Origin: Lichenibacterium dinghuense
GTDB taxonomy: Bacteria; Pseudomonadota; Alphaproteobacteria; Rhizobiales; Beijerinckiaceae
DNA: 64,000 bases
NCBI RefSeq assembly: GCF_021730615.1
Contig: NZ_JAJLMN010000001.1
Span: 4,927,501 to 4,991,500, forward strand
Direction: 5' to 3'
Position numbers and translations under genes: made by a program. This document shows positions 18,395 to 28,608 of this stretch, piece by piece; position 1 is the first letter of the stretch; the number at the start of each line of letters is the position of its first letter. Below the pieces are notes generated by a model, which saw only the letters and a list, made by a program, of their open reading frames with translations, was not told the DNA's origin and searched no databases.

Positions 18395-18450
18395 TGAGCT
18401 TGCCCCGGTTCGATGGACACCGATGATGCTTTCGCACGAGGTGTTCTCCC

Positions 18451-18786
18451 ATGCCCAAGACACGTCCACCCTATGCGCCAGAGTTCCGACAGCAGCTGGT
18501 CGATCTGGTCCGCTCCGGCCGCGACGCGCAGGATCTGGCCCGAGAGTTTGAACCGTCCGCCCAGGCGATCCGGAACTGGGTAGCCGAAGCGGACCGCCGA
18601 GACGGCCGGCGAGAGCCGAAGCCGGCAGCGGTCGACGCCACACTGACATCGGTGGAGCGGGATGAACTGGCCCGCCTGCGCCGCGAGAACAAGCAGCTGC
18701 GCCTGGAGCGCGACATCCTCTCTCGAGCCGCGGCCTGGTTCGCGCGGGAGACCGGCGTGGTGCCCCCGGGCTCTACGCCTTCATGA
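18451..18786 (+). CDS. IS3 transposase OrfA
   Basis: The 111-residue protein has the IS3 OrfA helix-turn-helix (YAPEFRQQLVDLVRSGRDAQ and FEPSAQAIRNWVAEADRRDG) followed by a leucine-zipper coiled coil (DELARLRRENKQLRLERDIL). It binds the IS ends and dimerises. Its stop overlaps the start of OrfB by 4 bases (18783-18786), which allows translational coupling or the -1 frameshift fusion known for IS3. Confidence 0.9.
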   Translation: MPKTRPPYAPEFRQQLVDLVRSGRDAQDLAREFEPSAQAIRNWVAEADRRDGRREPKPAAVDATLTSVERDELARLRRENKQLRLERDILSRAAAWFARETGVVPPGSTPS

Positions 18787-19670
18787 GCGCGAACCAGGCT
18801 GCCTTCCCCGTGGCCGTGATGGCACGCGTCCTCGGCGTGTCGAAGGCTGGGTTCTATGCGTGGCGCGAGCGAGCCCCGTCAGCCCGTCAAGTGGCAGACG
18901 GGGCGCTGCTCGCGCGGGTGCAGGATGTGCACGGGGCCTCGCGCGACACCTACGGGGCGCCGCGGGTCCATGCCGCCCTGCGGGCCCAGGGCGAGCGGCA
19001 CGGCCGCAAGCGCATCGCCCGGCTGATGCGCGCGGCCGGCCTTGTCGGGGCCAGTCACCGCAAGGGCGGCCCGACCACGACACGGCGCGACGAGGAGGCC
19101 CGACCAGCGCCCGACCTCGTCGACCGCAACTTCAAGGCACAGGCTCCTGATCGGTTGTGGGTGGCCGACATCACCTACGTACCGACGATGAGCGGCTTTT
19201 TGTACCTGGCTGTTGTTCTCGATGTCTACAGCCGCAAGATCGTCGGTTGGTCCATGAAGAACCATCTGCGGACCGAACTGATCCTGAACGCGCTCGATAT
19301 GGCCATCGGTCAACGCAAGCCGAAAGACGTCATCCATCATTCCGACCAAGGATGTCAGTACACGTCGCTCGCCTTCGGCAATCGATGCAAGGAAGCCGGC
19401 GTCAGGCCCTCGATGGGATCGGTCGGGGATGCCTACGACAACGCCATGGCCGAGAGCTTCTTCTCGACCCTGGAATGCGAACTGCTGAGCCGGCGGTCCT
19501 TCTCTTCGCAGACCGAGGCTCGCATGGCCTGTTTCGCCTACATCGAGGGCTTCTACAATCCGCTGCGCCTGCACTCGGGCCTCGGCTATCGATCTCCCAC
19601 CGACTACGAAAGGAGCTTCCATCACGACCAAGCCAGCCCTATGACGAGCCTACCCGAACAAGTCCACTGA
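18783..19670 (+). CDS. IS3 transposase OrfB (DDE integrase)
   Basis: The 295-residue protein has the HTH_21-like region (DTYGAPRVHAALRAQGERHG then RKRIARLMRAAGLVG) and an rve integrase core: LWVADITYVPTMSGFLYLAV (first Asp), VIHHSDQGCQYTSLAFGNRC (second Asp) and SVGDAYDNAMAESFFSTLEC (Glu). The ending YRSPTDYE is typical. All catalytic residues are present. It lies within the IS91 transposase gene and is oriented the same way. Confidence 0.93.
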   Translation: MSANQAAFPVAVMARVLGVSKAGFYAWRERAPSARQVADGALLARVQDVHGASRDTYGAPRVHAALRAQGERHGRKRIARLMRAAGLVGASHRKGGPTTTRRDEEARPAPDLVDRNFKAQAPDRLWVADITYVPTMSGFLYLAVVLDVYSRKIVGWSMKNHLRTELILNALDMAIGQRKPKDVIHHSDQGCQYTSLAFGNRCKEAGVRPSMGSVGDAYDNAMAESFFSTLECELLSRRSFSSQTEARMACFAYIEGFYNPLRLHSGLGYRSPTDYERSFHHDQASPMTSLPEQVH

Positions 19671-19699
19671 CCGTCCACGAAACCGGGTCAATCCCAGTC

Positions 19700-19945
19700 C
19701 TGCCCAAGGGCTTCCACCGCATCCGCCACTACGGCCTGCTCGCCACGGGCCGGTGCAAGGCCAACATCGCCCGCGCCCGCGAACTGCTCGCCGTCCCCGC
19801 ACCGCCCCTGCCTCCCAAGCCGGCCTCTTCGGCGGAACGCCGCACCCCGTGTCCCTGCTGCGGCGGGCGCATGCTGGTGATCGAGAGCTTCGAGGGCGTC
19901 GCCCGCGCCCGGGCTCCGCCCCCGCACCGATGGAGAGCAGGATGA
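19700..19945 (+). pseudogene. IS91 transposase, C-terminal part
   Basis: LPKGFHRIRHYGLLATGRCK then ANIARARELLA is the characteristic C-terminal block of IS91 transposases, and CPCCGGRMLVIESFE is a second small zinc-binding motif. It is in frame with 17456-18394 once the IS3 and one GTC copy are removed. It has no start of its own that would make a functional protein. Confidence 0.88.
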
Positions 19946-20240
19946 AGGCGCCGTGACCCGGCACGACCAGACCCAGCACAGGGCCGAAGCGACGCTGCTT
20001 CGGCCATCGGACACGCTCGCCCTCACGGCGTCCGGCATCGTCCGCAGCGAGCCCGGGACAGCACCATCGGCCTGCCGGCATCGGCGGCGAACCTCGATCG
20101 CAGCGCCTGCAGACCGATCTCACGCCTCGTCCGGCCACGGGTCCGCCAGTCTGGACTGGCCGCGGCGCCTTCGCGCGCTCGACCCTCCCGCCAAATCCCC
20201 ATAGCGCGAGGCGACCCCCGCGCGTTCGTCCTTGGGCGGC

Positions 20241-20296
20241 TTACGGACGGCGGCCCTCAGCCTGGACGCTCGGCCAGTGCCGGCCGCCGTCCGTAA
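20241..20296 (+). repeat. IS91 origin-end hairpin
   Basis: A perfect 15-bp inverted repeat (20241-20255 with 20282-20296) encloses a 26-base loop. It stands 10 bases before GTTC at 20307-20310. IS91-type elements start replication at such a subterminal palindrome (oriIS) next to a GTTC/GAAC target. This fits the position 3' of the interrupted IS91 transposase. No gene lies between 19946 and 20561. Confidence 0.7.
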
Positions 20297-20561
20297 CCCT
20301 TCACCGGTTCGAGAACTCAGGATCGAACGTCCGGTTCAGAGCTCGCGGAGGGATGCCTGCTACGCCCGAGATGGGTCGACACCGGCCGGACAGCAGAAGT
20401 GGGTGGGGAGCAGACTGGCTGCTACTGAGTAGCTGACCATGATAGCAGACGTTACATGCCGCACGAAGGATGCCTTCACACATCGGTTTTGGTCCTCGTG
20501 ACACTCGCCCTTCTGGCCGGGTAGGCCATTTTCTAGGTCTCCGCCTTCAGAGATCACCGCC

Positions 20562-21650
20562 TTGCCCCCATCTCTCCGCCTCCCGCTCGGCCTTCTGCTC
20601 GTCGTGCCGGTGGCGCCCGTCCTTGCTTGGTTCGTCGACGCCCCGCCCATCACGGTCTTCCTGGCCGGGGCCGTCGCGATCGGGGTCCTGGCCGACTGGG
20701 TGCGGCGCGGCACCGAGCAGATGGCCGAGCACGTCGGTCCCGCCGTCGGCGGGCTCCTCAACGTTTCCTTCGGAAGCCTCGCCGAGGTCATCCTGGCGCT
20801 CTTCGTGCTGTCCCGGGGCGAAGCCAAGGTGGTCCAGGCTCAGATCACCGGCTCGATCATAGGCACGAGCCTCTTCGGGCTTGGCCTGGCCATCGTCGTG
20901 GGCAGCTTCGGGCGCGACCGGCAGACGTTCAAGCGCGAGCGCGCCGGACAGCTGTCGTCCATGTTGATCCTGGTGACGGTCGCGCTGCTGCTCCCGGCGG
21001 TGTTCAACATGGTCGCCGGAGCCAACTCGGACGCGGCGCGCCTGAAGGTCACCGACGAGGACCTCAGCATCAGCGTGTCGGTCGTGCTCATCCTGCTCTA
21101 CGCCGGGAACCTGATCTACACGCTCGTGACCCATCGGGACGTCTTCGCCTCCGACGATGCGCGAGGCGAGGGTGGCAGTGGCGGTTGGCCGCTCCCCGCC
21201 GCGCTCGGCACCATGGTGGCGGCGACCGCCGCCATCGCGCTCGAGGCCGAACTCGTGTCCGGCGCGCTGGAGGCGACCGCGACGTCGCTCGGTCTGTCGA
21301 CGGTCTTCCTGGGTGTGATCGTGCTCGCGCTGGTCGGCACGGTGTCAGACGTCTTCGCCGCGGCCTTCTTCGCCCGACAGGACAAGATGGGCCTCGTGCT
21401 CAGCATCTGCGTCGGATCGGCGGTCCAGGTGGCGCTGGTCGTGGCGCCGCTGCTGGTCCTGGCCTCATGGGCCATGGGCCGTCCCATGACGCTCGTGTTC
21501 GGCAACCCACTCGACCTGTTCGCCATCGCGGCCGCAGCCTTCACGGTCAACGCCATCGCGGCCGACGGCGAGACCACGTGGTTTGAGGGCGTGCTGCTTC
21601 TGGGCGTGTACGCCCTGCTCGCCCTCGCCTTCTTCTTCGCCGGCGGGTGA
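20562..21650 (+). CDS. CAX-like Ca2+/cation:H+ antiporter
   Basis: This 362-residue membrane protein has about eleven hydrophobic segments and the two inverted alpha repeats of the Ca2+/cation exchanger superfamily. The first repeat reads LNVSFGSLAEVILALFVLSR, then AQITGSIIGTSLFGLGLAIV; the second reads LVGTVSDVFAAAFFARQDKM and CVGSAVQVALVVAPLLVLAS. The usual GNxxE signatures are changed to GSLAE and GTVSD, so ion selectivity may differ. The start is a TTG at 20562; no nearer ATG fits. It stands alone downstream of the IS91 end. Confidence 0.82.
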   Translation: MPPSLRLPLGLLLVVPVAPVLAWFVDAPPITVFLAGAVAIGVLADWVRRGTEQMAEHVGPAVGGLLNVSFGSLAEVILALFVLSRGEAKVVQAQITGSIIGTSLFGLGLAIVVGSFGRDRQTFKRERAGQLSSMLILVTVALLLPAVFNMVAGANSDAARLKVTDEDLSISVSVVLILLYAGNLIYTLVTHRDVFASDDARGEGGSGGWPLPAALGTMVAATAAIALEAELVSGALEATATSLGLSTVFLGVIVLALVGTVSDVFAAAFFARQDKMGLVLSICVGSAVQVALVVAPLLVLASWAMGRPMTLVFGNPLDLFAIAAAAFTVNAIAADGETTWFEGVLLLGVYALLALAFFFAGG

Positions 21651-21897
21651 CGGGGCCGCTCTTCGACGGTCGAGACAGCCCGCCCGTGACGTGTCGGGCC
21701 CGCGCCGGGGGGGCGGCGTATCAGGACCGACGAGGTGCGCTCCGCTTCGACATCCGGCGAAATTTTTCGCCTCAAACCGGCATGCAATTTGATCCTTGTG
21801 ATGGACGGCTCGATGGGCGTCCTCCAACACCGGCGCAACCACGCCATCCGGTCCGCCATGCCCGCCACCGTCTGGCGCCAGAACACAAGCAGAGCCT

Positions 21898-22971
21898 TTG
21901 ATCCGAACTGTCAGGCTCGCCCTATTCTGCCTCCTCGGCCTCGCGGTCGCGCTGGCTCTCGTGGTGGCGCTGCTGCCCTTCGTCGGCACCCGCTGGTGGC
22001 TGGTCCGCCTCCTCGACTTCCCGCGCCTCCAGTTCGGCATCGTCACCCTGGCGTTGTTCGTGCTCGTCATCCTCTTCACCCGGACATATCCCCGAGCGGT
22101 CCTGGCCCTCGCCGTGACGGCCCTCGTGGCACTCGGGGCGGACGGTCTAGTTCTCTGGCCCTACCGCCCCTTCGCGCATCTGGCGGTCGCCTCGGGCGCC
22201 TGCCCGGCGGACCGGAGCCTCGTGGTGATGATCTCCAACGTGCTGCTCACCAACCGACAGTCGCAGACCCTCCTCGAAGAGGTGAGAGCCGAGAAGCCCG
22301 ACCTTTTCCTGGCCATGGAGATCGACGACTGGTGGGACAGGACGCTGGAGCCGCTCAGCGCCGAGATGCCCTACGGGGCCACGAAGATCACCGGCTCCTA
22401 CTACGGCATTCGCCTGTTCTCGCGCCTGCCGCTGACCGACACCGACGTGCGCTTCCTCGCCGGGCGCGACACCCCGTCGATCGTCACGACGGTGAAGCTG
22501 CGCGACGGCGAGGCCGCGACCTTCCTCGGCATCCACCCGCGCCCGCCGCTCGTCGGACAGTCGGCCCTGCCGCGCGACGCCGAGCTCTACGCGGCCGCGG
22601 CCATCCTGCGCGGCCGCGACGGACCGGCCGTGATGGCCGGTGACCTCAACGCCACGCCCTGGGAGGACGCGGTGCAGAGAACGCGACGCATCGCAGGTCT
22701 CGTGTCGCCGCGCAGGGGCTACGGCTACGTGTACAGCTTCGACGCGCAGTCGTGGTGGGCCAAGTGGCCGCTCGACCAGATCGACTACAAGCCCGGCTTC
22801 ACGGCGCTGTCGCTCGAACGTCTCGCCCCCGTCGGGTCCGACCATTACCCCTACGTCGTCCGCCTGTGCCGCGACCCCGGGGCGAAGGCGCCTGCGGCGA
22901 CGCCCGAAGGCGGCGACGACCGTGCGCGCGTCAACGAGGCGAACGTCGCCGTCGGTGCGACCGCGCCGTGA
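21898..22971 (+). CDS. Endonuclease/exonuclease/phosphatase-fold membrane protein
   Basis: The 357-residue protein has three N-terminal transmembrane helices (residues 5-25, 38-60 and 66-90 roughly) and then an EEP catalytic domain facing the periplasm. Motifs are VMISNVLLTNRQSQTLLEEV, PDLFLAMEID (metal Glu), GIHPRPP, MAGDLNATPWEDA and PVGSDHYPYVV (catalytic Asp-His). Relatives act on phosphodiesters or lipids; the substrate is unknown. Start is a TTG at 21898. Its stop overlaps the GTG start of the next gene (GTGA at 22968-22971), so the two are translationally coupled. Confidence 0.82.
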   Translation: MIRTVRLALFCLLGLAVALALVVALLPFVGTRWWLVRLLDFPRLQFGIVTLALFVLVILFTRTYPRAVLALAVTALVALGADGLVLWPYRPFAHLAVASGACPADRSLVVMISNVLLTNRQSQTLLEEVRAEKPDLFLAMEIDDWWDRTLEPLSAEMPYGATKITGSYYGIRLFSRLPLTDTDVRFLAGRDTPSIVTTVKLRDGEAATFLGIHPRPPLVGQSALPRDAELYAAAAILRGRDGPAVMAGDLNATPWEDAVQRTRRIAGLVSPRRGYGYVYSFDAQSWWAKWPLDQIDYKPGFTALSLERLAPVGSDHYPYVVRLCRDPGAKAPAATPEGGDDRARVNEANVAVGATAP

Positions 22972-23852
22972 CGCGCATCGACCGGAACCGTTGGCTGGAC
23001 ATCCTCCGGGCGACCTGGTCCGAGATCGGTGCTGACCAGGCCTCCATCGTGGCGTCCGGCGTGGCCTTTCGGGTGGCGCTGGCTCTGTTCCCAGGTGTGG
23101 CGCTCCTGGTGTGGGTCGCGAGCCGGACCATCGGGCCCGAGGAGGCCAAGTCGTTGGTCGGCACGCTGTCGGACATCGTGCCCGACGCGAGTCGCTCGAT
23201 CATCGCGAACGCGGTCGACTCCGCCCTGCGCTCCAACCCGGCCGACGCCAAGGCCGAGGCGCCCTGGCTCGGCGGCTTCGCGCCGGTCCTGGGCCTCGTG
23301 GTGACGCTGTGGACGACCAACAGCGGCACCAAGGCCCTCTTCGCCGCCCTGAACATCGTCTATGATAAGGAGGAGGGCCGCGGCTTCCTACGCCGCACCG
23401 TCCTCACGCTCATGTTCACACTGGGCACGTTGCTGCTGCTCGTACTGGCCGTCGGCACGCTTCTGGCCTCGCCCGTCATCCTGTCGCGCATCGGCCTGGG
23501 CGACGTCGCCGCGGCGGCGGTGCATTGGCTGCGCTGGCCCGTGCTGTTCGTCGGCTTCGCGCCATCGCTGTCTCTGCTCTACCGCTACGCCCCTCACCGC
23601 AGGCGCGAGCATTGGCCCCTCGTCACGGTCGGCTCGGCCCTCGCCGCAGGGCTGCTCGCGCTCGGCACGGCGCTGTTCTCCTGGTTCACGGAGCGCTTCA
23701 TGGGGCTCAGCGCCACCTATGGCTCCCTCAGCACCGTCGTCGCCTTCCTGCTCTGGCTGTGGGTCGACTTCCTCATCGTCCTCGCCTGCGCCGAACTCGA
23801 TTCGGAGATCGAACGCAAGACGGGCCTCTACGGCCGCCGCGCGGCGAGGTGA
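22968..23852 (+). CDS. YihY/BrkB-family inner-membrane protein
   Basis: The 294-residue protein has six transmembrane helices with the YihY hallmarks ASGVAFRVALALFPGVALLV, LWTTNSGTKALFAALNIVYD and GLSATYGSLSTVVAFLLWLW, ending ELDSEIERKTG. Members were once called ribonuclease BN in error; their true function is unknown. The GTG start overlaps the upstream EEP gene stop. A second, frameshifted paralogue lies at 25304-26342. Confidence 0.9.
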   Translation: MTRIDRNRWLDILRATWSEIGADQASIVASGVAFRVALALFPGVALLVWVASRTIGPEEAKSLVGTLSDIVPDASRSIIANAVDSALRSNPADAKAEAPWLGGFAPVLGLVVTLWTTNSGTKALFAALNIVYDKEEGRGFLRRTVLTLMFTLGTLLLLVLAVGTLLASPVILSRIGLGDVAAAAVHWLRWPVLFVGFAPSLSLLYRYAPHRRREHWPLVTVGSALAAGLLALGTALFSWFTERFMGLSATYGSLSTVVAFLLWLWVDFLIVLACAELDSEIERKTGLYGRRAAR

Positions 23853-23923
23853 ACGTTGCATGCCCTGCAACACTGCCACGGGGCAAGGTGATTGTCCGGC
23901 GACAAGACATCGGAGCGACGCTT

Positions 23924-25093
23924 ATGAACATCCTGCACCAGATCGGCCACGCCCTGATGATGAGCCTCGGCATGATGTGGCAGACCGGATGGACCCTGGT
24001 CCTCGGCTTCACCATCTCGTCGCTGCTGCAGACGGTCGTGCCCGCCGAGAAGATGCGTGAAGCCCTCGGCCGCGGGGGGCCGGGGGACATCGCGGCCGCG
24101 ACGGCGCTCGGCGCCGCCTCGTCGAGCTGCTCCTACGCCGCCGCCGCTATCATGCGGACGCTGTTCAAGAAGGGCGCGGCGCTGAGCACCTCCCTGGCCT
24201 TCCTGTTCGCCTCCACCAACCTCGTCCTGGAGCTGGGCATCATTCTCTACGTGCTCCTGGGCTGGCAGTTCATGGTCGGGGAGTGGATCGGCGGGGTCGT
24301 CCTCGTCGTCGTCATGAGCCTGCTCCTGAAGCTCGTGTACCCGAAGGATCTCGTCGAGGAGGCGCGACGGCACGAGGAGCCGGGATCGGGCCACCACCAC
24401 ATGTCGATGACGGTCAAGGGCGACGCATGGTGGGAGCGGCTCACCAACCCGAAGACGCGCATCCGCGTGGCGCAGAACTTCGCCATGGAATGGTCGATGC
24501 TCTACAAGGACCTTCTGATCGGCTTCCTGGTCGGCGGTTTCCTGGCAGCCTTCGTGCCCGACGCCTGGTGGAAGGCCATGTTCCTCCAGGACGCATCGCC
24601 CTGGATCAAGGTGCCCTTCGATGTCCTGATCGGCCCCGTGGTGGCTTGCCTCACCTTCGTCTGCTCGATCGGCAACGTGCCGCTCGCCGCCGTGCTCTGG
24701 GCGGGCGGAGCGAGCTTCGGCGGCGTGCTGTCCTTCCTCTACGCCGACCTCCTCGTCCTGCCGCTGCTCGACGTGTACCGCCGCTACTTCGGCTGGCGCA
24801 TGGCGGCCTTCATGGCGGGGCTGTTCTTCGTCACCATGGCGGTCTCGGCGCTGCTGATGGACCTCGCCTTCGACGGTCTCGGGCTCGTGCCGTCGCACGC
24901 CACGGACGTGCGAGCGCAGCTCACCCACTTCGCCCTGAACTACACGTTCTGGCTCGACCTCGCCTTCGGTGCGCTGGCCGTCTACCTGTTCTGGGTCAAC
25001 GGGCAGCACCCGATGGACCATGGCCACCATGCGAAGGAGGGACAGGCACCCTCGGGCGGCTCCGGAGCGAGGCCGGCGCATGGACACGCGTGA
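23924..25093 (+). CDS. DUF318-family permease (ArsP-like)
   Basis: The 389-residue protein has about eight transmembrane helices in two related halves. The first half has the diagnostic LGAASSSCSYAAAAIMRTLF and FLFASTNLVLELGIIL, the second VACLTFVCSIGNVPLAAVLW and GGVLSFLYADLLVLPLLDVY. A His-rich segment (GSGHHHMSM) joins the halves, and the C-terminus is also His-rich (HPMDHGHHAKEG, GHA), which hints at metal binding. DUF318 permeases include the organoarsenical exporter ArsP, but no ars gene is nearby. The substrate is unknown. Confidence 0.85.
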   Translation: MNILHQIGHALMMSLGMMWQTGWTLVLGFTISSLLQTVVPAEKMREALGRGGPGDIAAATALGAASSSCSYAAAAIMRTLFKKGAALSTSLAFLFASTNLVLELGIILYVLLGWQFMVGEWIGGVVLVVVMSLLLKLVYPKDLVEEARRHEEPGSGHHHMSMTVKGDAWWERLTNPKTRIRVAQNFAMEWSMLYKDLLIGFLVGGFLAAFVPDAWWKAMFLQDASPWIKVPFDVLIGPVVACLTFVCSIGNVPLAAVLWAGGASFGGVLSFLYADLLVLPLLDVYRRYFGWRMAAFMAGLFFVTMAVSALLMDLAFDGLGLVPSHATDVRAQLTHFALNYTFWLDLAFGALAVYLFWVNGQHPMDHGHHAKEGQAPSGGSGARPAHGHA

Positions 25094-25303
25094 GCATCCC
25101 GACCAGCCGCAGCCGTTCCGGAACGGCGCCGTCGACCGTCGGATCCGCAATGGCCTCGAACGTCGTCCATCGCCTTCGACGCCCAGCCCTCGCCTTCGAG
25201 ACTGCAGGCCGTCGTTCGGCGTTGCTCCGTCCGAGGCAGACACGACGGGATGGGCGTTTCTCGACTTCGTGATCGACGCTTCGGACACACGGACGTCAGG
25301 ACC

Positions 25304-26342
25304 GTGACCGACGATGGGCCTGCGGAGGACTGGCGCGTCCACCTCGGCGAGGAGCCCGCGACCCGAGGGTCGTCAACCGACAGTGCCCGCGCCCGCGAGC
25401 CGGGGCGCGGCCGCGGGGCCGATGCCCCGCGGGAGATCCCGGCCCGCGGCTGGTGGGACATCCTGATGCGCCTGGTCTGGGCGACGTCTGCCAACCGCAT
25501 CCTGTCCACGGGCGGCAGCGTCGCCTTCTTCTCGCTCCTCGCCGTGTTCCCGGGCATCGCGGCCATCGTCTCGCTCTACGGCCTGTTCGCCGACGCGCGC
25601 ATGATCAGCGGCCACCTGTCGCTGCTGTCCGGGGTCCTGCCGGCCGGGGTGCTCGACCTCGTCGGCGACCAGGTCAGGCTGGTGGCACAGAAGGGCCACG
25701 GCACGTTGAGCGGGGCCTTCGCGGTCTCGCTCGCGCTCGCGCTCTACAGCGCCAACTCGGGCATCGTCGCCCTCTTCGACGCCCTCAATGTGGTCTACAA
25801 TGAGCGGGAGGACCGGGGCCCGATCCGCCTCTACGCAACCACATTCGGCTTCACGCTTGCCGGTGTCCATCTTCACCGTCCTGGCGCTGACGGGCGTGGT
25901 CGCCCTGCCGATGGTCCTGCGTACCGTGGGTCTGCCGGCGCTGACGGAGTGGCTGATCTCCGCCGCCAGGTGGCCGGTGCTCCTCCTGACGATCGCGGGG
26001 AGCCTGGCTGTCGTCTATCGGTACGGACCGTCGCGGAACGAAGCGCGCTGGCGCTGGGTGACGTGGGGCAGCGCGGTCGCAACCCTGCTCTGGCTCGCAG
26101 CATCCATGCTCTTCTCCTGGTATGTCGCCACCTTCGACAGCTACAACCGCATCTATGGCTCGCTCGGCGCGGCCGTCGGCTTCATGGTCTGGCTGTGGAT
26201 CTCGGCCGTCATCGTCCTGCTCGGGGGCGAACTCAACGCCGAGATGGAGCACCAGACGGCCCGGGACTCGACGCGCGGGGGCGGCAAACTCCTGGGTTCC
26301 AGGGGCGCGATGATGGCGGACCACGTCGGCAAGGCGCAGTGA
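25304..26342 (+). pseudogene. YihY-family protein, frameshifted paralogue
   Basis: The first frame (from GTG 25304) encodes a hydrophilic N-terminus and the YihY core STGGSVAFFSLLAVFPGIAA and ANSGIVALFDALNVVYNERE. Near 25862 the frame is lost. The remainder, AVSIFTVLALTGVVALPMVL to NRIYGSLGAAVGFMVWLWIS and GGELNAEMEHQT, continues in another frame up to 26342. One extra base in GCCGGTGTCC explains the shift. Unless this is a sequencing error, the protein is truncated after four of six helices. Intact length would be about 346 residues. It is distinct from the paralogue at 22968. Confidence 0.78.
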
Positions 26343-26493
26343 AGAGGCTCGGCTTTGACGTGTCGTCGCAAAGGCACGCTCGGCCTGATCGAATGGAACA
26401 CATGTCACGCATGCAGGAAGCTACAATTTCCCGCGGAACATCGATCAAGAACATGATCCAGACGACCTCGTGAGAAATCCCGCCTGGATGTCG

Positions 26494-26518
26494 AGACCCG
26501 GCATGCGTCTGCCGGGTC
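26494..26518 (-). terminator. Strong hairpin downstream of Mn catalase gene
   Basis: GACCCGGCA (26494-26502) pairs perfectly with TGCCGGGTC (26510-26518) over a 7-base loop. It sits 43 bases after the catalase stop on the minus strand. There is no T run, so it may stop transcription only weakly or protect the 3' end of the mRNA. Confidence 0.5.
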
Positions 26519-26560
26519 CCTCTGCCGCTCCAACAGGAAGAGTATCAGTGTCCGTACGGC

Positions 26561-26990
26561 TTACATCTGCTCCTTCTGGGCGAAGCTGTCCTTGCGGGCC
26601 GGGCCGAGCACGGGTTCGGGCCCCATTGGCACGTTCTGCATCACGGAGAACTCGCCCTTGCCGTCGAGACTCGGTCCCGCTGTCCAACGGCCTGCCATGG
26701 GCGGGGTGCCGTCCGCGGCGGAGCCGAAGAACGCGTAGGAGTACTTCTGCGTCTCCTTCGACTGGTCCCAGCTGTTCGGCATAGGCAGGTGCGCCTGGGG
26801 GCCAAGCTCCTCGATCACCGCCAGCCACTGCTGCTGGTGCATCGTATCGCGCGCCACGTTGAAGGCCAGCATATCCTTCATGCCGGTGTCGTTGGTCGCC
26901 TCGTAGAGGCGGCAGGCCAGCACACGGCCCGTCGATTCCGCGGCGACGTTGCAGTACATGTCGGCGGCGAGGTTCCCGCTGGCGTAGATG
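26561..26990 (-). pseudogene. Manganese catalase, C-terminal part (split by IS)
   Basis: The segment IYASGNLAADMYCNVAAEST then GRVLACRLYEATNDTGMKDM and ARDTMHQQQWLAVIEELG is the second half of a dimanganese catalase, holding the remaining metal ligands (Glu in the AAES block and His in DTMHQQQW). It ends SFAQKEQM at 26561. The frame is lost at 26990 where an IS630-like remnant begins. Joined to 28609-29030 after removing one TGA copy, the total is exactly 852 nt (283 residues), a normal size. Confidence 0.9.
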
Positions 26991-27080
26991 TGATACGGTT
27001 TCCGTTGGACGAACTCGGCACGGCACGGATTGAACCGCCCCGGGTTTCCCGGAGGCTCCTGATCTTGCGAGACTGGAGCC

Positions 27081-28303
<1,223 letters not shown>

Positions 28304-28344
28304 ATTCCAAGCCAATCAGCCTCCGAGAAACCCGGGGCGGTTCA

Positions 28345-28592
28345 CCCGTCCCAACCTCGCCGTGCCAGACGGGATCACGCTGGTCTACCTGCCGCCCTAC
28401 AGTCCTGAACTGCAGCCCGCCGAGACGCTTTGGCGGCTGGTGGACGAGCCCATCGTCAACAAGCTCGTGCCCACGATAGATGACCTCGTGAACACGATCG
28501 GTGCGCGGTGCTGCGATCTCGCCGAGCGCCAAACCGAAATCAGCTCGCGCACCAACTTCGCTTGGTGGCCCAAAAATCATACCCCGAGCTGA
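28345..28592 (+). pseudogene. IS630-like transposase, C-terminal remnant
   Basis: Reading on the plus strand, DGITLVYLPPYSPELQPAET then LWRLVDEPIVNKLV is the C-terminal catalytic block of an IS630-type DDE transposase (the PPYSPELxPxE motif), ending WPKNHTPS just before the terminal repeat. The first ~75% of the gene is missing, replaced by the IS3. It cannot make a functional enzyme. Confidence 0.78.
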
Positions 28593-28608
28593 TCCAACGG
28601 AAATGGTA

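Larger units (their letters stand above)
18395..19696 (+). mobile_element. IS3-family element inserted in the IS91 transposase
   Basis: The ends are TGAGCTTGCCCCGGTTCGAT from 18395 and the inverse of TGGGATTGACCCGGTTTCGT ending at 19696, a 24-bp imperfect terminal repeat. The 3-bp target duplication is GTC (18392-18394 and 19697-19699). Removing the element and one GTC restores the IS91 transposase reading LVHVLPKGFHRIRHYG. Both IS3 genes are intact, so this is a recent and possibly active copy. It differs in sequence from the IS3 type at 27031. Confidence 0.92.
16380..20306 (+). mobile_element. IS91-family element with tyrosine recombinase, interrupted by IS3
   Basis: The element encodes a tyrosine recombinase and, 4 bases later, an IS91 HUH transposase. 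Its right end is marked by a perfect 15-bp inverted repeat (TTACGGACGGCGGCC at 20241-20255 with its complement at 20282-20296) followed 10 bases later by GTTC (20307-20310), the type of tetranucleotide IS91 elements abut at their origin end. The left end is not certain. A hairpin at 16395-16412 (GTTCGC/GCGAAC) lies before the first gene, so I place the end near there. An IS3 element is inserted at 18395. Confidence 0.75.
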
